A model generated the notes under the pieces. That model was not told where the DNA came from. It searched no databases and saw only the letters and a list, made by a program, of their open reading frames with translations. Position numbers and translations under genes: made by a program. Shown piece after piece: positions 1-11,585 of a stretch of DNA of 64,000 nucleotides. The stretch's first letter is position 1; the number at the start of each line of letters is the position of its first letter. The stretch comes from Petunia secreta (taxonomy: Eukaryota; Streptophyta; Magnoliopsida; Solanales; Solanaceae): positions 22,697,501 to 22,761,500 of the forward strand of contig JARKIP010000021.1 in assembly GCA_029990175.1 (NCBI GenBank). Reading direction: 5' to 3'.

Positions 1-1147
1 TTTGCTTCATTGGTCCCTTCTTTTGAAGCATTTGTTCTTGCTGCTGATCATTCAGGCTACATCAACCATGTGTGTTTCTAATATGTGTTCAAATAGGGAA
101 AATTGCTAAACCACATTTAAAAACCTTGTTTGTGAATTACTTATGAAGAAAGTAATTATATTACTTCTATATTTCTTAAATTATTGTTTCCAGTCAAAGT
201 TGCAAGCTACTGAATCTAAAAATATTTTTGATACAAGAAAACATAACAAAAGTTTAGATACTGACTAAATGTTCTACCATCCAATAACTCTAGAGCAACA
301 TTCTAGCCTTATTCACAAACTCTCAGATCCTCTAATAAGAAGCTTCAATGTCCAATAATAAATTTTCAGCACTGAACTAATATATGATAACACAAGTCTT
401 GAAACCAATAACTCTGCACTAGCTCTCATGGCCATATAGGTAGCGACTACCATGGAACAAATGGAGTGTTTATGCCTTGTGAATGAAATAACTTAATATT
501 TTACCGAAATAAGTAATTGAATTTGATATTTACTTGTCTTAAGTTGTGAATTGTGGGTACTTGAAAGACCGGTAATTATATGTTTGAGGTTAATTGTGAT
601 GCAAAGTTTAGAAATATTAAACTAGGTTGCTTAAGTTCTCTAAAAAGAGTAGTAATAGGCTAGATTGAAACAATCTGAATTAAATTTATAAGATGATGCA
701 CTTCAATCCAGTTTACTTGGAACGAGTTTAGGATTTAGAGGAGGGGGAGGGGAGGGGGTGGGAAAGAGAACTTTATTGTTGAACCATGAAAATACTTTGA
801 TGCTGCCAAATAAGATAATACATAGACTTCACTTAATTGGGATATGAAAGTGAGGCAAAAATTTCGCCCTTATCTAGCTAATTTTAGAGGGTTGTTTAAT
901 TAAAATAAAATGTACCCTTAGAGCACTAAATGCACTGGACATAATATGAACTGGAGAGGAGCAGCTTCGAAAAAGCACACTCTTCCTTTATCAAATAAAT
1001 CAATTAGCTCAATGATAGTGTCTTAAATAAGTTTTAGCCATTTGTAGTACCTTTGAAGCTAGGTGCATGTAGTTTTAAATGATGTTGTATTCTATATCTT
1101 TAGCATGGGATACACGTGCTCTGCACGTGCATGTGTCAAAAAAAAAA
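1..1147. other. Non-coding flank, no gene recognised
   Basis: No open frame of note was found on either strand. The stretch is AT-rich, with one strongly G-rich patch at 741-763 (four runs of at least three G with short spacers) that could form a G-quadruplex. A short palindrome-like string at about 1113-1128 (acgtgc-tct-gcacgt) lies just before the next MITE and resembles a Helitron 3' hairpin, but no CTRR terminus follows it. Confidence 0.5.
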
Positions 1148-1381
1148 CTCCCTCCATTCCAATTTAAGTGTCTACCTTTCCTTTTAGTTTGTCCCAAAAA
1201 GAGCGTCTCTTTCCATATTTGATAAATCTTTAATTCTCATATATGCTTTGGACCACAAGATTTAGAGACACTGAGCCACATTACACATAACTTTAGTTTT
1301 AAACTACAAGATTTAAAAGTCTTCCTTATTTTTTAAACTCTGTGTCCAGTAAAACCTAGACACTTAAAATGAGACAGATGA
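1148..1381. mobile_element. MITE with 'ctccctcc' termini
   Basis: The left end reads actccctccattccaattt and continues to aagtgtct. The right end (about 1355-1381), reverse-complemented, gives a similar string ending in attttaagtgtct. The ends therefore form an imperfect terminal inverted repeat around a non-coding AT-rich core of about 230 bp. This is the typical 'ctccctccgtccc' MITE group seen repeatedly in Solanaceae and other plants. It is close kin to the interrupted MITE at 1629-1773 / 7513-7634. Confidence 0.6.
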
Positions 1382-1628
1382 AATAGTTATATATAGGAGA
1401 CGTCATACATTCAATTGCTTGAAGTAACTACATGGTGGGAATGACAATGTGCTTGCATTCATGAACCATATTTTTCGCCTTTATGTTATTATTCTTATTT
1501 TTTGTTGAACTTTCTCAAATCTTAGATCTACTGGGAGCAAATGTTATCCAATATTTTATTTTAAAATTCCGTGAATGCTTTAAATCCTAGTACTACTTTG
1601 CATTAACAAATTAAGAAAAGGAAAATTA

Positions 1629-1773
1629 GTACTCCCTCCATCCTATAATGAGTGTCTGGATTTGGCTTGGTATGAAATTTAAGAAAATAATGATAACTTT
1701 TGAATAGTGTGGTTTAGAATTAAAGTTGTGTGTAATGTGCCTTTAAATTTTGTAGTCCAAAATTCTAAAGCCT
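1629..1773. mobile_element. Left part of a MITE interrupted by a retrotransposon
   Basis: The sequence starts actccctccatcctataatg and is similar to the reverse complement of the neighbouring MITE at 1148-1381. Its other part lies on the far side of the chromovirus at 7513-7634. The element was therefore one MITE before the 5.7-kb insertion. A 26-bp segment (1737-1762) is present again at 7517-7542, flanking the insertion on both sides. Confidence 0.6.
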
Positions 1774-2272
1774 TGTCATGACCTTAGTCTTGAACTAAGC
1801 AAATCGTGCGGCACTTGACACTTTGCTCACTATCTTACTATGCCAAGTCAGCCGAAACTACTAAGGATCGCTAAGCGAATGGAAATGAAAAAAAGAAAAT
1901 TGCCAAAGGAAGTTTTTTATTATTTGGAAGATTGTTGTTTGATTGCTTACAAATGAATGACCCCTCTATTTATACTACTCACTTAGGAGCTAGTCTGCAA
2001 ATATTAATTTTTGCCAAGTCCCTCTCTAGAATCCTCCATATTTACAAATAAGCCCCACTCTAGAATAATCGACCTAGCTAGAATATTCTAAGGTTTTCTA
2101 AGATATTCTTCCAAGCAAGTCCATAAAGATCTAGAGCCTTCTCATGGGAATCTCTCCATGCTTCTCTAGAATATTCTATCAAGTGCTAGGCTCATTATCC
2201 ATGTAAGCTTCCACATGGCAAAGTTATGCGCCAAATAGCGCCTTCGTGGCATGATGACGTGGCGGGTCATCA
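1774..2272 (-). repeat. 3' LTR of the chromovirus
   Basis: This is a 499-bp copy of the 7014-7512 sequence with about 17 substitutions counted by eye. Its inner edge abuts the purine tract of the element. Both copies share a run of 'ctagaatattct'-like motifs. Confidence 0.9.
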
Positions 2273-2289
2273 TACTCTCCCCCACCTAA

Positions 2290-5200
2290 TATTTCGACGA
2301 CCGCGGTGCAATGATGCTGCATAAACTCTCGAATTTTGTCTTTGAATTGCCACAAGTCTTCGTAGCGATCCCATGTGGCCTCCTCTAGTGCTTATCCCTT
2401 CCAGTGTACAAGGAACATGGTCGTGGCCTTTTGTCTCTTTTTTGGAATGGCTTGATAATCAATGATAGCTTCAATCTCCCGTTCATGAGAAGCAGTGATA
2501 GTGATAGGAGCACGACGCAACTCGCTCCTGCTCGGATTATCCTTGTCTTCGTGGTATGGCTTGAGCATGCTGGCATGGAAGACATGATAGATCTTAAGAT
2601 ATGGTGGAAACTCAAGCTTATAAGAAATCTTGTCCACCTTGGCAATGATCTTGAATGGGCCCTCGTACTTGCGCATCAAATTTTGGTGCATGCCCTGTAG
2701 TGATTTGAATTGCCTCTGGTTAAACTTCACCATTACCATGTCTCCAACTTTGTAGTCTGTGGGACGCCGGTTACGATCTGCAAACTTCTTCATCCTCTTA
2801 GCTGCCTTGTCCAAGTAGGACTTAACAGTGTCAAGCTGCTCCTCCCAACCCTTAGCCATATGATAAGCCCCCAAACTCTTGCCTTTGAATGCTGCATGTA
2901 GTGAATATGGGATTTGTGGTTGTAGGCCAGTGGCTAGCTCAAATAGCGTCCGTCCCGTGGACTCACATAATGCCTCAGGTAGCACTCAAGTAAAGCATTG
3001 ACCCATTCTGTTTGTCCATCTGTCTATGGATGGAAGCTTGTAGAAAAGTGCAGCTCCGTACCAAGCATTTCAAATAGCTCCCTCCAAAAATTTCCACTGA
3101 ATCGAGGGTCTCGGTCGCTGATGATGTGCCTCGATAAGCCCCAATACTTTACCACTTTCTTGAAGAATAACTTGGCGGCTTCTTTGGCTGTGCAACTGTC
3201 TGAGGCGGGCATGAAAGTGGCATACTTTGAAAATCTGTCCACGACCACCATAATAGTGTTGTAAGCGTCGAACTTCGGTAAGCATGTGATAAAGTCCATA
3301 GTCATGCTCTCCCATGGACGCTCTGCAATGGGTAGTGGTTCCAAAAGTCCTCCCGGTTTCTGCTGCTCAACCTTGTCCTGTTGGCACACAAGACAAGTCT
3401 GCACATAACACTTTATGTAATCCCGCATGTATGGCCAGTAGTAGACCGACTCAACCAAGGCCCTAGTGCGTCGTTGGCCTGGATAACCGACCCACATAGT
3501 ATCATGGCTCTCCTTTATGATGCGCCGCCTGATGTCTCCAAACTTAGGCACGTAGACCCTTCATCCCGTAGTAAGCAGTAGTCCATATTCCTCCCAAAAG
3601 TGTCTTGTGTTGCCTTGGGTGGCTAACTCCATCAGCTGCTTGGCTGCCTTGTCATGCTGCATACCCTCTTTGATAGCCTCGCGAATGTCACAACTTGCTG
3701 AAATTATGGCAGCAAGTTCGGCTTCCTGAGTCAAGGCATCAGCCACAACGTTGCCTTTGCATGGCTTATACTCTAACACATAGTCAAACTCGGCCAAAAA
3801 ATCCTGCTACCCAGCCTGCTTCGGTGTGAGCTTCTTCTATATGTGAAAATAGCTAGTGGCCACGTTATCTGTCTTAACCACGAACTTCAATCCAAGCAAA
3901 TAATGTCGCCATGTGCGTAGGCAATACACAATAGCGGTCATCCCCTTCTCTTGCACTGTGTAGCGCCTCTCCGTGTCATTCAACTTGCGGCTCTCGAAGG
4001 CTATAGGATGCCTATCTAGCATCAAGACACCCCCAATGGCAAAGTCTGAAGCATCTGCATATACCTAGAACGTCTTGGCAAAGTCTGGCAATGCTAAGAC
4101 TGGTTCCTCCATTACTGCTGCCTTAAGGCCTTCAAACGTCTGTTGACAATGCTCCGTCCAATCCCACGACTTATTCTTCTTCATCAACTCAGTCGGTGGT
4201 GCAGCCTTGGCTGAATAACAACTAATGAACCAACGATAGCAGTTAACAAGGCCAAGGAAAGAGCTCAACTCGGTTACCTTAGTTGGTGCCTCCCATTCCT
4301 GGATAGCTCGTACCTTAGCCTCGTCCATACGTAACTCCCCGCTACTAATGACATGCCCCAAGAAGTGAACCTTTGACTGGGCAAACTCGCACTTCTCCCG
4401 CTTGATGTATAATTCATTCTCCCGCAAGACTTGGAAAACCTTCCTTAAGTGCTCCACGTGCTCCTCTAGAGTGTTGCTATAGATGACTATGTCGTCCAAG
4501 TAGACCACCACGAACTGATCAAGGTAGGGATGAAAAATCTTGTTCATGAGAGTGCAAAATGTAGCAGGTGCGTTGGTTAAGCCGAAGGGCATCACCAACC
4601 ACTCAAAGGCTCTGTATCTCGTCACGAATGCTGTCTTTGGCTCATCCCCTTCTGCAATACGAACTTGTTAGTAGCCCTTCTGAAGATCCACCTTGGTGAA
4701 GTACTTGGCTTGTCCAAGTCTATCGAACAAGTCAACAATGAGAGGGATCGGGTATTTATTATTCTATGTGACCTTGTTGAGCGCCCGGTAGTCTATGCAT
4801 AGGCGCAATGATCCATCCTTCTTCTTCTGGAACAATACTGGTGCGCCAAAGGGTGCTTTCGATGGGCGGATATGACCGGCATCTAGTAGCTCCTTCAATT
4901 GTTTCCTAAGCTCCTCCAATTTAGGTGGTGCCATCCGGTATAGGGCAAATGCGGGTAGCTTAGCTCCTGGCTCCAGCTCAATCTTATGATCCACCTCACG
5001 TCTTGGAGACAAGTGCTTAGGCAACTCCTCGGGCATTACATCTTTGTTCTCGTCGAGCAATTTCTCTATGCAGGGTGGCAATGTCTCTGGCTTATGATTG
5101 TCATCTTCTAAGCTTACAAGGGTTGCTATGAATATTGGTTCCCCTTTCTTAAGCCCCTTGACAAGCTGCATAGCCGAAAGATGTGTCTGATATTTTCTCG

Positions 5201-5636
5201 GTAGCAGCATGGCCACTGTAGACACCATGCAAGATCCCTCTCCCTGTATGACCAAGAGCCGTTGGAGGTAGGGATCAATTATAGTATGACAACGTTGGAA
5301 GAACTCTTGCCCAAGTATAATGTCGAAGATATCCATAGGTGCAACAGTAAAAGTTGTCATACCTTGCCAACTGCCCAACTTTAAACTAATATTATTGGCT
5401 ACATCGCATACTTTTGTTAGCTCGGCATTGATTGTCTTGAGGCGGGTGTTGCTTGGAACAAGCTTCAACCCTAGTCTCTTTGTTGCGGCCTCGGTCATGA
5501 AGTTATTCATTGCCCCAGTGTCGACCATGGCACGAGCAGGCTTGTTGTTGATAGTGAGATCCACGTATTGAGTGTTATACTCGTTGGCCTTATTAGCTTG
5601 CCTCGTGACAGCTCCACATAGTCCAATCGTATCCAA
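2290..5636 (-). pseudogene. Chromovirus pol: protease, RT, RNase H, integrase, chromodomain (broken)
   Basis: Reading on the minus strand: an aspartic protease with the core VDTGA (about 5530-5510), then the RT N-terminus with KKDGSLRLCIDYRALNK, then after stops the RT palm with YLDDIVIYSN (about 4480). The RNase H part (FESRKLNDTERRY) is at 4025-3837, integrase (HHCC, then DFI and DRDPRFSG) at 3551-3024, and a chromodomain ending HWKG at 2392. Most of pol is in one frame but interrupted by stops at 4764, 4065, 3837, 3561 and 3024. A frameshift near 2990 moves the integrase tail and chromodomain to another frame. A TAA directly after HWKG cuts the chromodomain, whose EEATWDRYEDL tail continues in frame beyond it. 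It cannot make a working polyprotein. Confidence 0.88.
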
Positions 5637-5663
5637 TTGTGTTGTGCCCGAACTCTCTCCTTA

Positions 5664-6991
5664 TTCTTGCTCTTTTCGCTCCAGCACTATGGCACTGAGA
5701 CTCTTTAGGTCGGGACAATTCCTAAAGTCATGCGTTCCTCCACATATGTAGCATCATTTCTTCTCAGCCTGCGCCTTTTTTTTTTCGGCATAACTCTGAC
5801 GACCACTCTTCTTGCCATTGGATTTGTTGGTATCTTGAGTCTTAGGGTGTCGTTGCTGCGTCTCCTTGCCCCTACCACGGTCTCCCCCACCTTTGGCAGG
5901 GCCACCCTTTGACTCCTTGCCCTTGCCTTTGTCATGCCTGTCATGCCTGAAATTCATCAAAGACTCAGCCTCAACTATGGCTTGGTCTATGTTGGTGACT
6001 TATCGGCGTTGCAACTCCTGCTTAGCCCAATTTTTCAACCCATCCATGAAGTGGAATAACAAGTCATCACTAGTAAGGTTGGGAATCTGAAGCATGAGGG
6101 TGGTGTACTTTTTCACGTAGTCCCGAATGCTACCTGTCTGCTTCAACTCCCTAAACTTGCTCCTTGCCTCGTACACGACGTTGTTGGGGAAGACTGCCAC
6201 TTGAACTCCACCTTGAACTTCTCTCACGTGCTAATGGTTCACAATCCTTTCTTGATGTTGGTCGTCTTCATTCTCCACCAAAGCATGGCAGTATCTGAGA
6301 GATACAACACAGCAGTGTTGATCTTGACCTCTTCGTCCCTCACCTTTCCATGCCTGAAGTAGTTCTTCAAGTGCCAAAGGAAGTTCTCCACCTCTTGTGC
6401 GTCACGAACCCCCTTGAACACTGGCGGCTTGGGAGCCTCAATCTTAGCCTCCCTCGTCACAACTACATTGCTGGCTGCCTCAGTCATACCAGCATCGACC
6501 TGCTCATCGAGTACCTCCATCTTTGTTTTCATGGCATCGATGGTGCTTAGCGCGTCCATGAGCCTGCACCCCAAGGTAGTGATGGTCTGTTTTAGCTCAA
6601 ACTCGACTTGCTTACGTCCTTCCAACTCCTTCTGGACGTCCTTAATCTCATCAAGGGTGTGCCTCTCAAGAGTGTCGAAAGCGCCTTTTAGTTTTCCCAA
6701 GCATTAGTCAACGATGTCCATAGCTTCCATCCCCACTTCGACCTTCAAGATCCACTCATTCCCGGGCATAAGGTCCTCATCTTCCTCCTCACTTGCCTCG
6801 GTGGTTGGTGGGTCGGGGGATGTAGCTCTTTCGCTTGGAATGACACTAGACAACCCTTCCTTACTCTGGTTGGCATTTCTCTTTCTACTTCGCCCTTTCT
6901 TGGTAGCGGACTCCCGAACAACGTTGGTTGGAACATTGACAATGTTGAGTTGGTTGTTGATTTCCTCCACGTTGGCCATTCCCTTAGTCAC
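5664..6991 (-). pseudogene. Chromovirus gag with CCHC zinc knuckle (broken)
   Basis: The first ATG after the primer site is at 6991. The frame has a TAA at 6704-6706 and continues through a coiled-coil-like segment and a gag core (PKPPVFKGVRDAQEVENFLW, then LWWRMK). A frameshift near 6230 moves it to the frame that pol uses. Stops follow at 6000 and 5754. Directly after the TGA at 5754 lies a zinc knuckle CYICGGTHDFRNC (CX2CX3HX4C), preceded by a Lys-rich basic tract. The knuckle packages RNA in working elements. Here the gene is dead. Confidence 0.85.
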
Positions 6992-6998
6992 AACCTTC

Positions 6999-7010
6999 GC
7001 TCTGATACCA
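6999..7010 (-). promoter_or_regulatory. Primer binding site, tRNA-iMet
   Basis: The minus-strand reading TGGTATCAGAGC is the standard plant initiator-methionine tRNA complement. It lies 3 bases inside the 5' LTR (7014-7512). Confidence 0.9.
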
Positions 7011-7013
7011 CCT

Positions 7014-7512
7014 TGTCACGACCTTAGTCTTGAACTAAGCGAATCGTGCGACACTTGACACTTTGCTCACTATCTTACTATGCCAAGTCAGCCGAAACTA
7101 CTAAGGATCGCTAAGAGAATGAAAATGAACAAGAGAGAATTGCCAAAGGAAGTTTTTTATTATTTGGAAGATTATTGTTTGATTGCTTACAAATGAATGA
7201 CCCCTCTATTTATACTACTCACTTAGGAGCTAGTGTGCAAATATTAATTGTTTACAAGTCCCTCTCTAGAATCCTCTATATTTACAAATAAGCCCCACTC
7301 TAGAATAATCGACCTAGCTAGAATATTCTAAGGTTTTCTAAGATATTCTTCCAAGCAAGTCCATAAAGATCTAGAGCCTTCTCATGGGAATCTCTCCATG
7401 CTTCTCTAGAATATTCGATCAAGTGCTAGGCTCATTATCCATGTAAGCTTCCACATGGCAAAGTTATGCGCCAAATGACGCCTTCGTGGCATGATGACGT
7501 GGCGGGTCATCA
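7014..7512 (-). repeat. 5' LTR of the chromovirus
   Basis: This is the 499-bp partner of 1774-2272. It lies 240 bp upstream of the oxidoreductase start codon and is oriented away from that gene. Confidence 0.9.
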
Positions 7513-7634
7513 CACAGTGCCTTTAAATTTTGTAGTCCAAAAATAAATTTTGGAATTAAAAAGTTACCAAATATGAAAAGAACCACTCTTTTGGGGATAA
7601 ACTAAAAAGGTTGGGACATGAGTACTACTTTAGT
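7513..7634. mobile_element. Right part of the interrupted MITE
   Basis: This continues the MITE whose left end is at 1629. It opens with a second copy of the 26-bp segment found at 1737-1762 and ends near gggacatgagtact, the inverted match of the left terminus. A run of about 27 A follows at 7636-7662, between the MITE and the gene at 7756. Confidence 0.55.
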
Positions 7635-7755
7635 TAAAAAAAAAAAAAAAAAAAAAAAAAAAGTACTAGTAGTAAATTACCAGTAGTCCAACAATCCAAC
7701 TGACTGAAAAATAACTCCTTACTAATCAAATCAATTATAAAAATTAAGATCTTCC

Positions 7756-10554
7756 ATGGCTCAATCTCAGCTACCCCATATAGCTATTCTTGGGGCTGGC
7801 ATATTTGTTAAAACTCAATATATTCCCAGATTAGCTGAAATTTCCAATCTCTTTGTTCTCAGAGCTATTTGGAGTCGCAGTGAGGTAATTTATAACTAAT
7901 TTTTCCCACCACTTTTACATTTTCTTGAATCATTATTTAAAGTAAAGAATTGGGTATTTGTGGATTCTAGTTTCTTGGTTTTGATAAAAATGTTAACTTT
8001 ATTAGTATAGCTGTGAAATCATTCTTTAAAGCAGAAGATTGTGGTGTTAGGGGAATAGAATTTTTTTTCTATTTTTATGCATTTGTTTGTATCAGCCACT
8101 GAAGCTTGCATCGGGGTAGACTGCGTGCATCACACCCTTTGGGATGTGGCCCTTTCCAGAACTCTGCGTGAACGCGGGATGCTTTGTGCACGGGTTGCCC
8201 ATGCATTTGTTTGTGGATTTTAGTTTCTTGGTTATGATAAAAATGGAAATTTATGTAGTCTAGCTGTGAAATCTTTAATTATTGTTCTTAGTTTGGGTTG
8301 TTTAGAAGGTACAAAAAATCCGCCCACATGGATTTGATCTAATTACCTTCAAGAATCCCAATTCTTGAAAACAGGTAATTCAAAGTTGAATCCGAACCAA
8401 AATGTCCAATTCTCTCTGACTCTCTCAAACTAGTTCTCTCTAATCATCAAAAGCTCCCCTAACTAAGACTTGGAAATAACAAGAGAAGTCTAAAAATATT
8501 CCTAAAGTGAAGTTTTTGTTCACCGGGGCTGAAATCATCTGCGCTGTAATTTTGTGCTTGAGCTCAAAGCTGCGTAGTATTTGACAGCAACTTCTCTAAT
8601 GTCGGCAACAATTTTGCTTTTGAGCGCAGAAATGCTGCGCCGATCCATCTTTAAAATATTGACTCTGAACTTGTCCAAGCAATCTTCAAGCTTCCACACT
8701 AGATACTCTTTGCGTAAATCATCAACATGGCTCTTCAAAGACCTTCTAACCAGTTCGTAAAGATCATGCAACTCCTCAATGTGCAATCCCTGAATGCTCT
8801 TGGTTTTAGAATGAGTCAACCATCCACTGCACATCTCGGATCCTCCACAATATGCTCCGTACTGTCCGTGCTATCCAGGATCATATCAGATTAGGTCTCT
8901 GGGATTGATAAAAATTGCAACTTTCCGGAGTCTAATTGTTGCATTATCCAAGCAAGAATTGGATTGTTAGGAAATTAGATGTTGTAAGGTATAAAACCTC
9001 CACTATTTGCATGCACTTATTAGTGGATTTACATGTCTACATTTGATAAAATTTCTAACTTAATGTTGTCTAGTCCAGCAGTTTTATTGAACTAGAAATT
9101 GGATTGCTGCGAAAATGAAGAATATTTGCTAGTGGTTGTTTGTGGATTTTAGTATCTGGATATAAAATTAGAAACTTTGTGTAGTCTAGTTGGTGTGTGT
9201 AACAGAAATTAAGATTTGAATTAGAAAATATTAACTGAGTCTCTTCGTGTACCTTTTCTCTGTAGAAATTGTATTTTATTTTTGTTTTGTTTCTGCTGTT
9301 ACTTTTAGAGTCATGAGAATGTGTTTATGTTTGATAGGAATCTGCTAGAAGTGCTGTGGAAATAGCACGGAAGCATTTCCCCGATGTGGAATGCAAGTGG
9401 GGAGATGCTGGGCTTGAGGAAATCATTAGGGATAGTTCCATTATCGGTGTTGCCGTGGTTCTTGCTGGACAAACCATGGTATTTCTTTCTCTCTGCCTTG
9501 TCTGTATGCTTGTATGTATTTTTAAAAAAAGACAATAAATTATGTAGAATACTTCACTTAATGTTTTCCTTATTTTGACTTCCATAATGCATTTTTTTAG
9601 GCTTAGTTGTTGTTTTAGACTAAGTTACTCGGACTCGGGGTGCGGGTGTCCGATAAGGGTGCGGATCTAGAGGTCGGATCCTTCATGATTTATATTTTAA
9701 GGTTCGGGGATACGAATGCAGTTATGGATACGGGCGTGGGGATTTGACTAAAAAAAATTCAATAATCTAAAAGTAGAGTTATAAAACCTAAATTATGAGA
9801 TATTATGTGGAAAACTTGAAGAAAAAATATTGATCACGACATAGAAATTTCTATATACAATAATACAAGATATTCTATTTCCTTCAATTTCCCCGCACTT
9901 TTGTTTTGATTAAAGAAATCATTTAATCTGTCTAGAATTTCTCCGTTGATTTTGGTCAAAATACCCAAAATCAGTTGACCAAATCGGGTACGGATCCCAC
10001 ACCCATACCCATACGGTTACGGATCCGACACGGGTGCGGCGCCAAAAGTGAAGAGTCCCAGTAACATAGGTTTTGGATCAGGAGTTCAGGACCTTTATAA
10101 GCTAGGTCTTGAAGTTGCATTATTTACCTCTCAACAAACATGGTTCTTTGTTTAAATTTGGTTATAAGGTCGTGCATAACATATGTTGAAAATTCATTGC
10201 ATAGAACGCCACTACATGATTATGCAGATTTGCATAGGATTGACTCAATAAATTGTGAAGAACCAAAAAAAAGAAAAAAGAAATAAGGAAAAATCATAGT
10301 TGAAAAATCATCGATGATAGACTTAAAATATCTTGGAGAGGGAATGTTTATCAAATAGCCCCCAAAACCTTGCTCTAGTGGTAACAATTTAGCTTGTGAT
10401 GCGTAGGTTAGGATCATGTCACGGGTTCGAACCAGCTGCAGACAAAAGCCTGTTATTGAGTGGATAACGGTAGAGGGGTGGGGCAATATCCACCGAGTCT
10501 CGAACCTTGCGCCACTGGCCCTTGGGGATTTCTCGGTTATCACACACAGAGACA

Positions 10555-10615
<61 letters not shown>

Positions 10616-11542
10616 AACTATACTAAAAGAGCCAATCTCAAAAGCAAAATATAAAAGACCATTTTGTCCCTATAGCATAAAAATAGTATGTAGCACAAAA
10701 TTAATATAAAAGTGAAAATCCTAAATGTAAAGTCATAATACTAAAATACCTCTACTAAAATATTAAATACTCATTTTTCCCTCACCTTAAAATACCTGAT
10801 TTTAATTTTAATATAAAATACTAAATTACCGTCATTGTGGTTTTCAATTTGTTCAATTTTCATTTTGTTGCTGTTACAGATTAAGGAACTTAAAAGTCAG
10901 TTGCGTTGGACAATGCAATATAGACTAGATTCATTCCTTTAAATTAACATAAATTAGCATAATGTATAAAATGCTAAAATTATAAAAAAAAATGTGAAAC
11001 TCCAAGACAATGTGATGAACATCAAGAGTCGCCAAGCTCAGCACATACATCTCCTATATATGGGATATCTTCAATATTATGCTTCTTTGTTTCTCCATCA
11101 AATATAATATCAACACAATTTTCAAAATTCTCTTCCAAAACTAATTCAAGACATAGTAAGTAAGAAGCTTCGAGTAAAGAGAAAATTTGGAGGTTCTATC
11201 GCTAGATAACGGGAAGTGCAACAATGTGATTTTCAATTTTAATTGTAACTGGTTAGAAAATCAAACAGTCTGAGTTTCTAACTTTACATTCTTTTTGTTT
11301 TCTCCTTGAATTTTTTATAGAGTATTTATACTCAGATTATTCTAGGTGAATGTTTGCGTTCTTGATAACTGTTTGAAAAATGTCACTTATGGAGACAAAT
11401 TATTTCTTATTCCAATGTTTATATCTTTGTACTCCTATATTTTATTCCATGCGTAGTATTTTTCATTATCTTGATTTAAGTATTTACTTTGTTGTGTACT
11501 CATTGATATGGGGTTCACGCGCAAAGCGCGTGTCGAAGACTA

Positions 11543-11585
<43 letters not shown>

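Larger units (their letters stand above)
1774..7512 (-). mobile_element. Ty3/gypsy chromovirus, full length but decayed
   Basis: Two 499-bp LTRs enclose a minus-strand gag-pol. In element orientation the 5' LTR (7014-7512) starts TGATGACC and ends GTGACA. Three bases later comes the tRNA-iMet primer site TGGTATCAGAGC. The polypurine tract GGTGGGGGAGAGTA abuts the 3' LTR at 2273. Domain order is gag, CCHC zinc knuckle, protease, RT, RNase H, integrase, chromodomain, which is the chromovirus branch of Ty3/gypsy. The gag style suggests a Galadriel-like clade, at low confidence. Several stops and at least two frameshifts make it non-autonomous. LTRs differ at about 17 sites by eye. No matching 5-bp target duplication is visible (agcct left, cacag right). 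Confidence 0.9.

Noticed and set aside
1100..1140. A Helitron 3' end at the cacgtg-rich palindrome
   Set aside because: No CTRR terminus follows and no matching 5' end is visible upstream.
10371..10433. A tRNA gene, because A and B boxes are present
   Set aside because: No cloverleaf can be drawn and the sequence continues into a SINE body, so it is a tRNA-derived SINE.
10416..10709. ORFs with long Ile-Tyr runs
   Set aside because: They are translations of the (TA)n microsatellite and the flanking SINE and Helitron.
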